Of a DNA stretch of 35,451 bases, positions 17,024 through 25,706 are shown one piece after another. The translations under genes and the position numbers were made by a program. Origin of the DNA: Microcaldota archaeon (GTDB lineage: Archaea; Micrarchaeota; Micrarchaeia; Norongarragalinales; UBA8480). A model generated the notes under the pieces. It was not told where the DNA came from. It was given only the letters and a program-made list of their open reading frames with translations, and searched no databases. Location of the stretch: contig JACCLL010000091.1 of assembly GCA_013425325.1 (NCBI GenBank), positions 1-35,451 of the forward strand, written 5' to 3'. The stretch's first letter is position 1. Every line of letters starts with the position of its first letter.

Positions 17024-18109
17024 ATGAGAATTTTGGTTTTTAATGCAGGGCGTTATCTTAGTCCCGAAGGAGGCGCGGTGCGTTTCAAAAATCTAGTAGT
17101 TCAAAACAATCCTGAACACGAGATTTTTTGGGTAGACCCGGTTTACTCGAGGAGCACTTATTCTTCAGAAGCAGTCGAACGAGAAATACCCCACAACGTT
17201 CACCTGATTAAGGGATTCAAATCATCTTCTAATCCTCTGATCGAACTATGGCAGCGCGAAAAACATTTTTTAAAAGCAGTAAAAACTGCGTCTTGCGATG
17301 TTGCGGTTTTTTATAATTCTTGGGGAACTTATCTTGCGAGACGTTGGCTTAAGAAAAATAAGATTCCGCTTGTTTTTGACTACATAGACTTAATGCACGC
17401 TTTTCGCAAGGGACTCCAAAGCAAGGTTGCTCGTTGGTCGGTAGTACAGGCGTTAAAACAGGCCGATTTGGTAATAACTACCGCGCAAGCATTGTTTGAG
17501 GATGCAAAACAGTTCAACAAAAATGTTTGTTTGATCACCAACGGAGTTAACATCGACTACTTTGCTGAAACGCGGCCCAAGCCTCTTAAACACCCTAGTG
17601 TTGGCTTTGTAGGGTCGCTTGGCGAGTGGGTGGATCTTGCAAGTCTGCTTGAAACTGCCAGAAGGGAACCGAAAATAACGTTTTATTTAGTGGGTGACGG
17701 GCCCGGGCACAGGCTCGTGGAAGAAGCAGCTTTACCAAACGTGGTCTTGACTGGATTCGTGCCTTACGCCGAAGCAAAAAATTACGCTGCTTCTTTTGAC
17801 GTGTGTGTTGTTCCCTTTAAGAAAAGCGAGCTAACAGACGCGGTTTCGCCAATAAAAATGTTTGAGTACTGGGCTTTAGGTAAGCCAGTTATTGCGGCGC
17901 CCACCCGTGAGATTAAGCGGTTGGCCGGCAAAGCTGTTATTTATGCTTCAACCCCTGACGAGTTACAGGGCGGCATAAAAAGAATACTTGAGGATAAAGA
18001 ACTGGCACAACTCCTTAGTAACGAGGCAAGAAAAATAGTGTTAAACTACGATTGGCGCGCATTGGGCAAAGAGTACCTGCAAGCCATAGAAACAGTGATA
18101 AGCAAGTGA
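17024..18109 (+). CDS. Glycosyltransferase family 4-like
   Basis: FVGSLGEWVDLASLLETARREPKITFYLVGDGPG, VLTGFVPYAEAKNYAASFDVCVVPFKKSELTDAVSPIKMFEYWALGKPVIA. Confidence 0.9.
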   Translation: MRILVFNAGRYLSPEGGAVRFKNLVVQNNPEHEIFWVDPVYSRSTYSSEAVEREIPHNVHLIKGFKSSSNPLIELWQREKHFLKAVKTASCDVAVFYNSWGTYLARRWLKKNKIPLVFDYIDLMHAFRKGLQSKVARWSVVQALKQADLVITTAQALFEDAKQFNKNVCLITNGVNIDYFAETRPKPLKHPSVGFVGSLGEWVDLASLLETARREPKITFYLVGDGPGHRLVEEAALPNVVLTGFVPYAEAKNYAASFDVCVVPFKKSELTDAVSPIKMFEYWALGKPVIAAPTREIKRLAGKAVIYASTPDELQGGIKRILEDKELAQLLSNEARKIVLNYDWRALGKEYLQAIETVISK

Positions 18110-18262
18110 TCAAGACTTTTACTTAGTTTGAGGCGGCTTTTTGCTAGAGAAACAGGAATTCAGGGCAGTTCACGATACTCTTGGCTGGAAGGGGTTGTGT
18201 TCTCCGAGGACGCACACGAAAAACATTGCTGCCGCCTTCCGTAAATGATTATAAAACGCGGC

Positions 18263-18270
18263 CTTTTAAA
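18263..18270 (+). promoter_or_regulatory. Putative TATA box for the deacetylase gene at 18292
   Basis: TTTTAAAA about 26 nt upstream of ATG 18292. Confidence 0.4.
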
Positions 18271-18291
18271 ACTAAAAAAGGTTTTTTCAGG

Positions 18292-19143
18292 ATGGCTTTA
18301 GTCAAGGATTTAACGCGCGGCATTGCCTCAGCCGCTTCTCCCCTGCTTTTCGCTCTATACTTCAAGGGCGCTCCAAAGCACTCGTGGAAGGAAGGTAAGG
18401 TTCCGGTCACTATCTCGTTCGACTACGACTTCAAGGAAGACGAGCAAGCAATTCCCGCTCTCCTGGAGCTCTTCGGTTCGTACGGTTTTCCCGCTTCCCA
18501 CGCCTGCCGAGGCGACCTGGTACAGAAAAACCCTTCCGCTTACGCGAAACTCGTTGACGCCAACCACGAAATAATCAACCACACTCAAAACCACCCTGAA
18601 AACTTCAACGAGCTCTCCAAAGAAGAGAAAAAGAGGGAAATAGCAGCCTGCCACGATACTATTAAGTCGACGCTTGGCGTAGAGCCGAACGGCTTTCGGA
18701 CGCCGCACTTCGGCAAACTGCACTCGCCAGACGTCTACGAAGCATTGGAGGAACTAGGCTACCTCTACTCTTCGTCTACAAACCTTACTCGCACGAAATC
18801 TTTCGGCGTGCCTTACTATCCATCGAAAAAAGATTTCCTGCGGCCAGGTGAGCCCTCGTACAAAGTGCTCGAACTGTCGGTAATGTCATGCCCTGAACAT
18901 TATTTCCCAGTATTCGACTCGTGGCATTGTTTTGAAAATCCTGGCGCTCACTCGAAGCCAGGTCGATTCAGGAAAGTCTTCGAATTAGCAGTTCAGCTTG
19001 CGTTAAAGCATAGCCTTTACCTTAACACTTACTTCGACCCGCGTCACGTCGCTGGCAACAAGGATTTCGCTGCTTCTCTCGACTTGCTGCGTAATTCGCG
19101 CTTGCGGGTAGTCAGAAGCTGCGATATTTGCCCCGAATTTTGA
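18292..19143 (+). CDS. Polysaccharide deacetylase-family protein with intact NodB-like motifs
   Basis: VTISFDYD, IINHTQNHPENF (HTxxHP), GFRTPHFG. ATG at 18292 aligns with the paralog N-terminus; the ORF-track extension to 18181 is probably not translated. Confidence 0.85.
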   Translation: MALVKDLTRGIASAASPLLFALYFKGAPKHSWKEGKVPVTISFDYDFKEDEQAIPALLELFGSYGFPASHACRGDLVQKNPSAYAKLVDANHEIINHTQNHPENFNELSKEEKKREIAACHDTIKSTLGVEPNGFRTPHFGKLHSPDVYEALEELGYLYSSSTNLTRTKSFGVPYYPSKKDFLRPGEPSYKVLELSVMSCPEHYFPVFDSWHCFENPGAHSKPGRFRKVFELAVQLALKHSLYLNTYFDPRHVAGNKDFAASLDLLRNSRLRVVRSCDICPEF

Positions 19144-19148
19144 ACTCT

Positions 19149-19883
19149 TCAAAGGCGAGGGCGCGTTTTTCTGGCCTTGATTATTACATCATCGCAGAGG
19201 GGTTTTGCGACTGATTCCATGAATCCAAGATTTATCCACTTGCTCCGGCTTAGGGGGACGGAAAACCTGGCATAGTTGTGTTTCTCGTACTTGAAGCCGT
19301 TTCGGTCAAGGAGTCGCGTTAGGACGAAGACATCGTAAGCGGCGACATGTTCAAGATGCGTGCCAGTGTGCCGTGGCTCGTTTTTAATGGCGGCTAGGCG
19401 GCGGTTTATGCTTTGTCCAAAGTGCCTGACAATGTTTTGGAATGAAACGGCATTCGGCGTCGATAATACTAGGCAGCCGTTTGGTTTAAGCAGGCCGTGA
19501 AACTCCTTTAGAAAAACGCCCGGTTCGTCGACGTGCTCTATTGTTTCTAGGAAAAGGATACAATCGAAAGAGTTCGGCTTGAACCTCTTTTTCAGGAGGT
19601 TTCGGGTTTCATAGTGCGTGTTAGGCAGGCACAGTTTTTCTTTTGCTATATTGATGGAGTCTTCGAGGAGGTCTATTCCCGTAATTTTCCACGAAGGATG
19701 TTTTTTTGCTATAAGGTAGGAGAAGAAGCCCGCTCCGCATCCGACGTCCAGTACAGTTGGTCCTTCTATCAGAGGCAGCGTATTTGCGATGCGTGATTCG
19801 CGAACGCCCTCGCCGGTTTTTATGGGGCGGATTACGTTGTCAAGTTCCTCTTCCGAAAACTCGCGTCCGTCGTAAAAGTACAT
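19149..19883 (-). CDS. Class I SAM-dependent methyltransferase (UbiG-like)
   Basis: VLDVGCGAGFFSYLIAKK, ITGIDLLEDSI, DCILFLETIEHVDEPGVFLKEFHGLLKPNGCLVLSTPN. Confidence 0.93.
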   Translation of the reverse strand: MYFYDGREFSEEELDNVIRPIKTGEGVRESRIANTLPLIEGPTVLDVGCGAGFFSYLIAKKHPSWKITGIDLLEDSINIAKEKLCLPNTHYETRNLLKKRFKPNSFDCILFLETIEHVDEPGVFLKEFHGLLKPNGCLVLSTPNAVSFQNIVRHFGQSINRRLAAIKNEPRHTGTHLEHVAAYDVFVLTRLLDRNGFKYEKHNYARFSVPLSRSKWINLGFMESVAKPLCDDVIIKARKTRPRL

Positions 19884-20030
19884 ATTGGCTTTCCTCCGCT
19901 GCGTACGGTTTCATGTAAACTGTTTTTAATTGGTCTTTGATAAATAAACCTGTTCGTTTATTAACGTGACATCTGGGTTTAAGTGGCGCCTAAGTAGGTC
20001 TGCTGTCCTTTTTGCAACGCGGTGGTCGAA

Positions 20031-20957
20031 ATGAAAAAATCTTTTACTGCTTCCCTGAAATGCCCGGTCTGCGGCGGTGGCATTGTGGTTTCGAAAATAG
20101 TGGAGGAAGACCAGCGGGAAATCAGGAACGGAGTTCTTTCCTGCGTTTCGTGCAAAAATACGTTCGAAATTCGTAAGGGTATTGCTGACTTCCTTCCGTC
20201 CGAACTTCACCCCCTGCTGACTTCAGAGCAAAAAGGCTGGGTCGCGCGAGCCAAGAAAGATGGATGGTATGATGTTTCCGACGAATACCTTCTTTCCCTT
20301 CCGTACCCTGAACACAGCAATGAAGATATGGACTGGAAGAACGCGCGAGAACAGTTTTTCTACATGGTTGACAAGGCGGTTCCCTTTGAATGGAAGGACA
20401 AGCTAGTGCTCGATGTTGGTGTCGGAAAGCCTTGGAGCAGTCGTTACCTTGCTAACAAGGGAGCCCAACTAGTGGCAATAGACATTCTCGAGGACGATCG
20501 CGTTGGTTTGGGCGTAGCGGATTTGTACATGCAGCGCGACCTGATTTTTTTCGAGCGCGCACTGGCCGACATGAACGGCCTTCCTTTTCAAGATTCCTCT
20601 TTTGACGTCGTTTTATATCAGGGCGCCTTGCATCATTCCATTGACCTGCAAAAGTCGCTGACTGAGGCCGATCGTGTTCTGAAGAAAGGAGGTTTTATAG
20701 TATTGAGCAACGAGGCAGGCGGGGGGGTGTTCAGCAGGGAGTCCTTGAACAAACCTACGGCAGACGGCGTAAACGAACATAATTACAAGACCGTACGCTA
20801 CCTTTATCTCCTCAAGAAGCTCAGGTATGACGTAACTACTTTGCAAAGCCCTTCGTTTTACGAAAAGCACGGCAAGAGCCGCTCTTTGTTCTGGGCTTAC
20901 GAGTTTTGGCGCGTTGCTAGAGGGGGCGCGTTAATGTTATTCGCCCGTAAAAGGTAA
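20031..20957 (+). CDS. Methyltransferase with N-terminal Trm112-like zinc-binding segment
   Basis: LKCPVCGGGI...LSCVSCKNTFEIRKGIADFLP, then LVLDVGVGKPWSSRYLANKGAQLVAID and FQDSSFDVVLYQGALHHS. Confidence 0.88.
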   Translation: MKKSFTASLKCPVCGGGIVVSKIVEEDQREIRNGVLSCVSCKNTFEIRKGIADFLPSELHPLLTSEQKGWVARAKKDGWYDVSDEYLLSLPYPEHSNEDMDWKNAREQFFYMVDKAVPFEWKDKLVLDVGVGKPWSSRYLANKGAQLVAIDILEDDRVGLGVADLYMQRDLIFFERALADMNGLPFQDSSFDVVLYQGALHHSIDLQKSLTEADRVLKKGGFIVLSNEAGGGVFSRESLNKPTADGVNEHNYKTVRYLYLLKKLRYDVTTLQSPSFYEKHGKSRSLFWAYEFWRVARGGALMLFARKR

Positions 20958-20962
20958 TCAAA

Positions 20963-21541
20963 GTGAATTGGGCAGAAAGGTGGGCAAGAAGCACCGGCGG
21001 GCAGACGGGACAGGTAACGCGCGTAGTCCGCGGCGTTACAAAAAAACTGAAGCTAGACCGCGGCGTTTCACTATTGGACGTGGGTTGCGGCTCCGGCAGT
21101 CTATTGAAAAAACTGCCTGCGAAAAAAAAAGTGGGCCTTGACTATTCTGAGCGCTTGCTGATTCAAGCGCGTAGACGCGGATTGAGAGTCATTAAGGGAA
21201 CGGCGTGGAAACTGCCTTTTGCGGACAATTCTTTCAACCGCGTTTTATGTTATTCGGTTACTCACTATCTGACGCACTCCCAGGCTGAAGAAGCTCTGAA
21301 GGAACTGAAACGCGTATGCAAGCCGCGGGGTTTCGTCCTTGTCGGCGATGTCGCTGACGTAGACTACTACCGCTTCGGACGCCTCATGCACGACCTCGTC
21401 CGCGAACCTCTGCTTAGCTTTTTCGGCGTTACCCGCACGGCGTATTTTTCGCGCGACTGGTTCCTGAAGAAAGGTTTTGCAATCTCATCCTCTGCTTACT
21501 CGAAAAAAAGGTTCGATGCCTTATTTACGAAGGAATTTTAA
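20963..21541 (+). CDS. Class I SAM-dependent methyltransferase (short)
   Basis: SLLDVGCGSGSLLKKLPAKKKVGLDYSERLL, LPFADNSFNRVLCYSVTHYL; GTG start. Confidence 0.9.
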   Translation: MNWAERWARSTGGQTGQVTRVVRGVTKKLKLDRGVSLLDVGCGSGSLLKKLPAKKKVGLDYSERLLIQARRRGLRVIKGTAWKLPFADNSFNRVLCYSVTHYLTHSQAEEALKELKRVCKPRGFVLVGDVADVDYYRFGRLMHDLVREPLLSFFGVTRTAYFSRDWFLKKGFAISSSAYSKKRFDALFTKEF

Positions 21542-22615
21542 ATGCAAGTAGATTTAGCAGACCATATTGACGAAAAAGAGTGGGATGCCTGTGTTGCGGC
21601 TACACTTGGCGCAAATTTCTATCAAACGTCTATTTTTGCGCACGCACTAAAAGAACTGCATTCGGCAAGGCCGTTGTTTGTCACTGTAAAAGAAGGAGAG
21701 AAGGTCATCGCGTGCTTGCTGGCTTGCCGTGACGGCTTCGGCCAGCAGTTTTTCGAAGAGAGGCCAGCGGTCGGCTTTCTCTCGCCTCTCGTTAGGAAAG
21801 CCATGCCTCACTTGCACTGGGCGTATGGCCCCCTGTTTTTGGAAAGGGCTCTGCGAAAAGAAGCACTCGAGGAAATAGTAGCTGCGCTTTCGGCATACTG
21901 CCTTTCCAAAAAGGTTTTTCTCGCCGAAGGATTGCCCGCTTTACATGGCGACGCGTTTGACGCAGCCGATTCGAGCGTTTTTACGGCGGAAGGTTTTTCG
22001 ATAAAAAAGCATGCCACTTTCTTGATCGACTTGACGCAGGGAAAGGAGATTTTGTGGAGCAATCTCGACAAGGCCGCGCGCAAGGCGGTTACAGACTGCA
22101 ACGCCAGCGGAGTTGTGGTGTCAAAGGCTTCATCCGAAGAGGACGTCAAGGATTATCTTGCTCTTCTCAAGTCTTTTCGTAAAAAAATGGGTTTTTTGAT
22201 GCCTCCGTTCTATCCCGCCGTTTCCTTTTGGGCTGAATACGGAGGAAAAAATGTTGACGTGTACCTTGCTAAACAGGATGGAAAACTTATTTCGGGCATG
22301 GGCGTAGTCTACTTCGGGGGGGTTGTCAGTGAAGTTGCTGTAGCCCGCGATCTCGACTGCAAGGCTTACGCCCAGGACGCCATAAAGTGGGCGATTATAA
22401 GGTGGGGCGCGGAGAATGGGCAAACTTGCTACGACTTAGGAGGCGTCTCACCCGCGCCAGTAACTCCTAAAGAAAAAGGGCTCTATCAATTCAAGGCCAA
22501 ATGGGGGGGTAAACTGGTTCCTTACGAAGAGTACTCTAAATTCTTTTCTCGTGGAAGAAAGTTTTTCGTCGCCGCGTTGAAAAAAATGGCTTTAAAGGTA
22601 GGCACCAATGCATAA
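21542..22615 (+). CDS. FemAB-like / GNAT-fold aminoacyl- or acyltransferase
   Basis: Overall FemAB architecture: NLDKAARKAVTDCNASGVVV, AKQDGKLISGMGVVYFGGVVSEVAVA, YDLGGVSPA, LYQFKAKWGGKLVPY. Confidence 0.82.
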   Translation: MQVDLADHIDEKEWDACVAATLGANFYQTSIFAHALKELHSARPLFVTVKEGEKVIACLLACRDGFGQQFFEERPAVGFLSPLVRKAMPHLHWAYGPLFLERALRKEALEEIVAALSAYCLSKKVFLAEGLPALHGDAFDAADSSVFTAEGFSIKKHATFLIDLTQGKEILWSNLDKAARKAVTDCNASGVVVSKASSEEDVKDYLALLKSFRKKMGFLMPPFYPAVSFWAEYGGKNVDVYLAKQDGKLISGMGVVYFGGVVSEVAVARDLDCKAYAQDAIKWAIIRWGAENGQTCYDLGGVSPAPVTPKEKGLYQFKAKWGGKLVPYEEYSKFFSRGRKFFVAALKKMALKVGTNA

Positions 22616-23819
22616 GTTAGGCATTCTAGCAAGAAAGTTTTACAAGATTCCTTTCTTGCACCTTTACTGGGATTCGCAGGAATACTCTGAGTTTTTCAAC
22701 TGCTTTTCGGCAAATCAAGTCGTTGATGGTCCGTTGCCAGCAAAGTTGGAAAAAGCCGCTATTCGCAAACTTGGCTTTGAAGGTGCCCGGGCGTTGAACT
22801 ACGCTCGTTCGGCCATACAATTCGCGCTTGAGAACATGCCTGAAGACGGGCGGAATGAAGTGGTAGTTCCTTCTTTCGGGTGCACGGGGATCCTCCAACC
22901 GATTCTGCAGGCAGGACTCAAACCTGTTTTTTGCGATGTTGAAAAGGATTTCAACCCCTCTGAAAAAACGATTGAAAAGGCGCTTTCGCCTAGAACGCGT
23001 GCGGTAATAGTGCCTGGGTTGTTTGGCAAGCAGGTTGAGTGGAAGCCAATACGTTCGTTATGCAAAGAAAACAATTTGTTCGTAGTCGACGACGCCTCCC
23101 AGACTTTAGGCTGCAACGGCGCTGGCCGGTTCGGCGATGTAGCTGTCTTCAGTTTCAGCCTCGGTAAAATGATTTCTTCTACCGGCGGCGGTCTGCTTTG
23201 CTACACGCGGCCGTTCCCATTGCCTCCGTTGCAGCCCGAAAAATACGCGAAAGTCGCGGCGCGTGCGGCCGACGTCATTCTTCGCGCTGGATGGAGAAAG
23301 TACACTCTTCCTTTCCTGACGATTGACTACTGGCTGAAAAGTAAGTTGAGTCCCCGTCGTTTTCAATTCCAGAAAAAGAGGATAGCAAACCTTGACGCTG
23401 CCATCGCTTTAAAGCAGTTTGCGAAGATTGAGGCCGCCGTTGCGTTAAGGAAGAGGAACGCGCGAATTCTTTTTGATGCGCTCGGGGGGTTTGACCGCGT
23501 TTCGCTTCCTCAATCCGAGGTTTTCACTAAATTCATCCTGGTTTTCGATGAAGGGCACGCCGCCGAACCGAAACCTCCTCTTCACGGTAAGCTTACAACC
23601 CGGTTTGTCCGTTTTATGGCCGCGAAGGGAGTGGAATGCGAATGGTCTTACGTGCCATTACACTACCGGACGCCTTTCGACGCGTGCAAGCACTCTTCTC
23701 TTTCGAACACGCGCAGTCTTTGGTGGCGTTGCGTCGCACTCCCGGTTGCTCCATCCATATCTGAAGAGGACATGAAGTATGTAGCAGACGAGGCGCGGCA
23801 GTTCCTTGCAAGTGTTTAA
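22608..23819 (+). CDS. DegT/DnrJ/EryC1/StrS-family PLP aminotransferase (second copy, divergent)
   Basis: VVVPSFGCTGILQPILQAGLKPVFCDVEKDF, VVDDASQTLG, FSFSLGKMISSTGGGLL (PLP lysine). Confidence 0.88.
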   Translation: MHKLGILARKFYKIPFLHLYWDSQEYSEFFNCFSANQVVDGPLPAKLEKAAIRKLGFEGARALNYARSAIQFALENMPEDGRNEVVVPSFGCTGILQPILQAGLKPVFCDVEKDFNPSEKTIEKALSPRTRAVIVPGLFGKQVEWKPIRSLCKENNLFVVDDASQTLGCNGAGRFGDVAVFSFSLGKMISSTGGGLLCYTRPFPLPPLQPEKYAKVAARAADVILRAGWRKYTLPFLTIDYWLKSKLSPRRFQFQKKRIANLDAAIALKQFAKIEAAVALRKRNARILFDALGGFDRVSLPQSEVFTKFILVFDEGHAAEPKPPLHGKLTTRFVRFMAAKGVECEWSYVPLHYRTPFDACKHSSLSNTRSLWWRCVALPVAPSISEEDMKYVADEARQFLASV

Positions 23820-23875
23820 GAAAATAAGCGTCCTTTGTTAGCCGTGTAGTTGGTGTAACTCAATTGGTGGAATAA

Positions 23876-24967
23876 ATGAGGAGACCCCGCGTCCTTGTCT
23901 TGCCGAACGACAGACTAAGCATCTACGTCAGGCAGGGTAACCTAAGTCAATTTATCGAGCGCTTCGAGTACTACGCGGACAATTTCTGCGACGTCTATAT
24001 ACTGAATGTGGATAACGCTCCTGTGAATTACGAGCACGAAGGCATCAAAATCATCCATGTCGAGGCAACAGGCGTAAAGCCCTTTGACTTGTTGAAGCAA
24101 GTTTACTACTCTTTCAAATACGCGCGGGCACTCGACGTGAGTTTCACGCGCGCGCTAGAGGGGTCTACTTTCATAAAAGCAGGCCTCCTCGGCTTGGCGT
24201 CAAAACTTGCGGGCAAGAAATTCGTGTGCTCAATCCACGGAACTTACCGAGGTCTCACGAAAACTCTCGGTTACAAGTGGTACCACAAACTATTGTTCCG
24301 TCCCTTCGAGTGGCTGGCAGAGCACACTGCTGACGTGACTTTCGTAATAGACCCGATGTATATAGATGAATTGAAGTGGAACAACATGCATTTGGTGCCA
24401 AACTTCGTTGATGCCAAGTTGTTTGCACCTAAAACGGCGAAGAAAAAGTGGGCCGGCGTTTACGTAGGGCAACTAATAGAACGCAAGGGCATTTCATACT
24501 TGGTGGCTGCGGCGGAAAAAATTTTTAGTAAAACCGGCGAGAAAATAGCCGTAATCGGCCACGGTCCGCTGTCGTCTAGTGTCAGGTCGCCGGCAATCGA
24601 CTACCTTGGGTCAGTTGCCCACGGCAAGCTGCCTTTTTACTATAATGCGAGCAAGTTGTTTGTTACTGCTACGTTGCACGAGGGCTTTGCCATTCCTATA
24701 GTGGAGTCGCAGGCGTGTGGCATTCCGGTTGTCGCGACCGACTTGCCGCCTTTTCACAATAACACTCTGCCCGGCAGGACGTCTATTCTAGTGCCTGCTA
24801 AGGACGCGAATGCCCTCGCCGACGCAGTTTTTTCACTGGTGAAGAACGAGCCGAAGAGACGGAAGATGGGAGCGAGCGCGCGTGAGTTCGTGCTGAAAAA
24901 GTTTTCCAAGGAAAGTGTTTTAACTAAAGAAATTTCCTTAATACGCCAGACTGTTGGAGTAGAGTGA
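23876..24967 (+). CDS. Glycosyltransferase family 4
   Basis: GVYVGQLIERKGISYLVAAAEKIF, IAVIGHGPL, KLFVTATLHEGFAIPIVESQACGIPVVATDLP. Confidence 0.93.
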   Translation: MRRPRVLVLPNDRLSIYVRQGNLSQFIERFEYYADNFCDVYILNVDNAPVNYEHEGIKIIHVEATGVKPFDLLKQVYYSFKYARALDVSFTRALEGSTFIKAGLLGLASKLAGKKFVCSIHGTYRGLTKTLGYKWYHKLLFRPFEWLAEHTADVTFVIDPMYIDELKWNNMHLVPNFVDAKLFAPKTAKKKWAGVYVGQLIERKGISYLVAAAEKIFSKTGEKIAVIGHGPLSSSVRSPAIDYLGSVAHGKLPFYYNASKLFVTATLHEGFAIPIVESQACGIPVVATDLPPFHNNTLPGRTSILVPAKDANALADAVFSLVKNEPKRRKMGASAREFVLKKFSKESVLTKEISLIRQTVGVE

Positions 24968-24971
24968 GCAA

Positions 24972-25700
24972 TTGGGCGAAATAAATTATTCTAGTCAGTG
25001 GTATACTGGCAAGCAATTCAATTACTGCGAGCAAGGCCCCGCCAGGCACCACCACCGAAAACGCATTGAGTACGTGTTGAAAACTATCCGGAGCTTCGAC
25101 GTTACAAACCCTAAGATATTGGACGCTGGTTGCGGCGACGGGGTAATGACCCGTTACCTAACTAGTATAAGGGGCGCGAAAATCACGGGTTTGGACTACA
25201 ACGAACTGCGCCTAAAGCGCGCCCGTAAGCTATTGCCGGCAGTCAGGTTCGTGAAAGGCGATTTGTTGAAAATGCCTTTCAAAACAAATTCTTTCGACGT
25301 CGTTTTCTTGCACCACGTTCTCGAACACATCAAGGAGGACGAAAAAGTGCTGAGGGAAATTCGGCGTATTCTAAGGTCAGGGGGCTACCTTCTGCTGGGA
25401 GTGCCTCACGAAGGAGGCGTGATAGGGCGTTTGCGCAACAATTACGTGCAGCCGCAGATAATGAAAAGTACGGATCATGTTCAATTCTATACTCCTGAGA
25501 GTCTTGCGGCAAAGATTCGTTCAATAAAGGGATTTGAACTGGAGCGCATTGAGTGGATTGGAGGCGTACTAATTCCTCACTACAAACTGCACATGTTGTT
25601 CGTGCAATTCAAGTTCTTCGAAGACCTGTTTCACGACTTTGCGCAAAAAGTTCCTGCCTTCGCGGGCTCGCTTTACTTTATTGTGCGCAAAAAACAGTGA
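24972..25700 (+). CDS. Class I SAM-dependent methyltransferase
   Basis: ILDAGCGDGVMTRYLTSIRGAKITGLDYNELRL, SFDVVFLHHVLEHIKEDEKVLREIRRILRSGGYLLLGVPHEG. Confidence 0.93.
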   Translation: MGEINYSSQWYTGKQFNYCEQGPARHHHRKRIEYVLKTIRSFDVTNPKILDAGCGDGVMTRYLTSIRGAKITGLDYNELRLKRARKLLPAVRFVKGDLLKMPFKTNSFDVVFLHHVLEHIKEDEKVLREIRRILRSGGYLLLGVPHEGGVIGRLRNNYVQPQIMKSTDHVQFYTPESLAAKIRSIKGFELERIEWIGGVLIPHYKLHMLFVQFKFFEDLFHDFAQKVPAFAGSLYFIVRKKQ

Positions 25701-25706
25701 TTTACC

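Noticed and set aside
18181-18291. N-terminal 37-residue extension of the deacetylase ORF
   Set aside because: It is basic and not alignable to the paralog, whose N-terminus matches from ATG 18292; a TATA-like element lies inside the extension.
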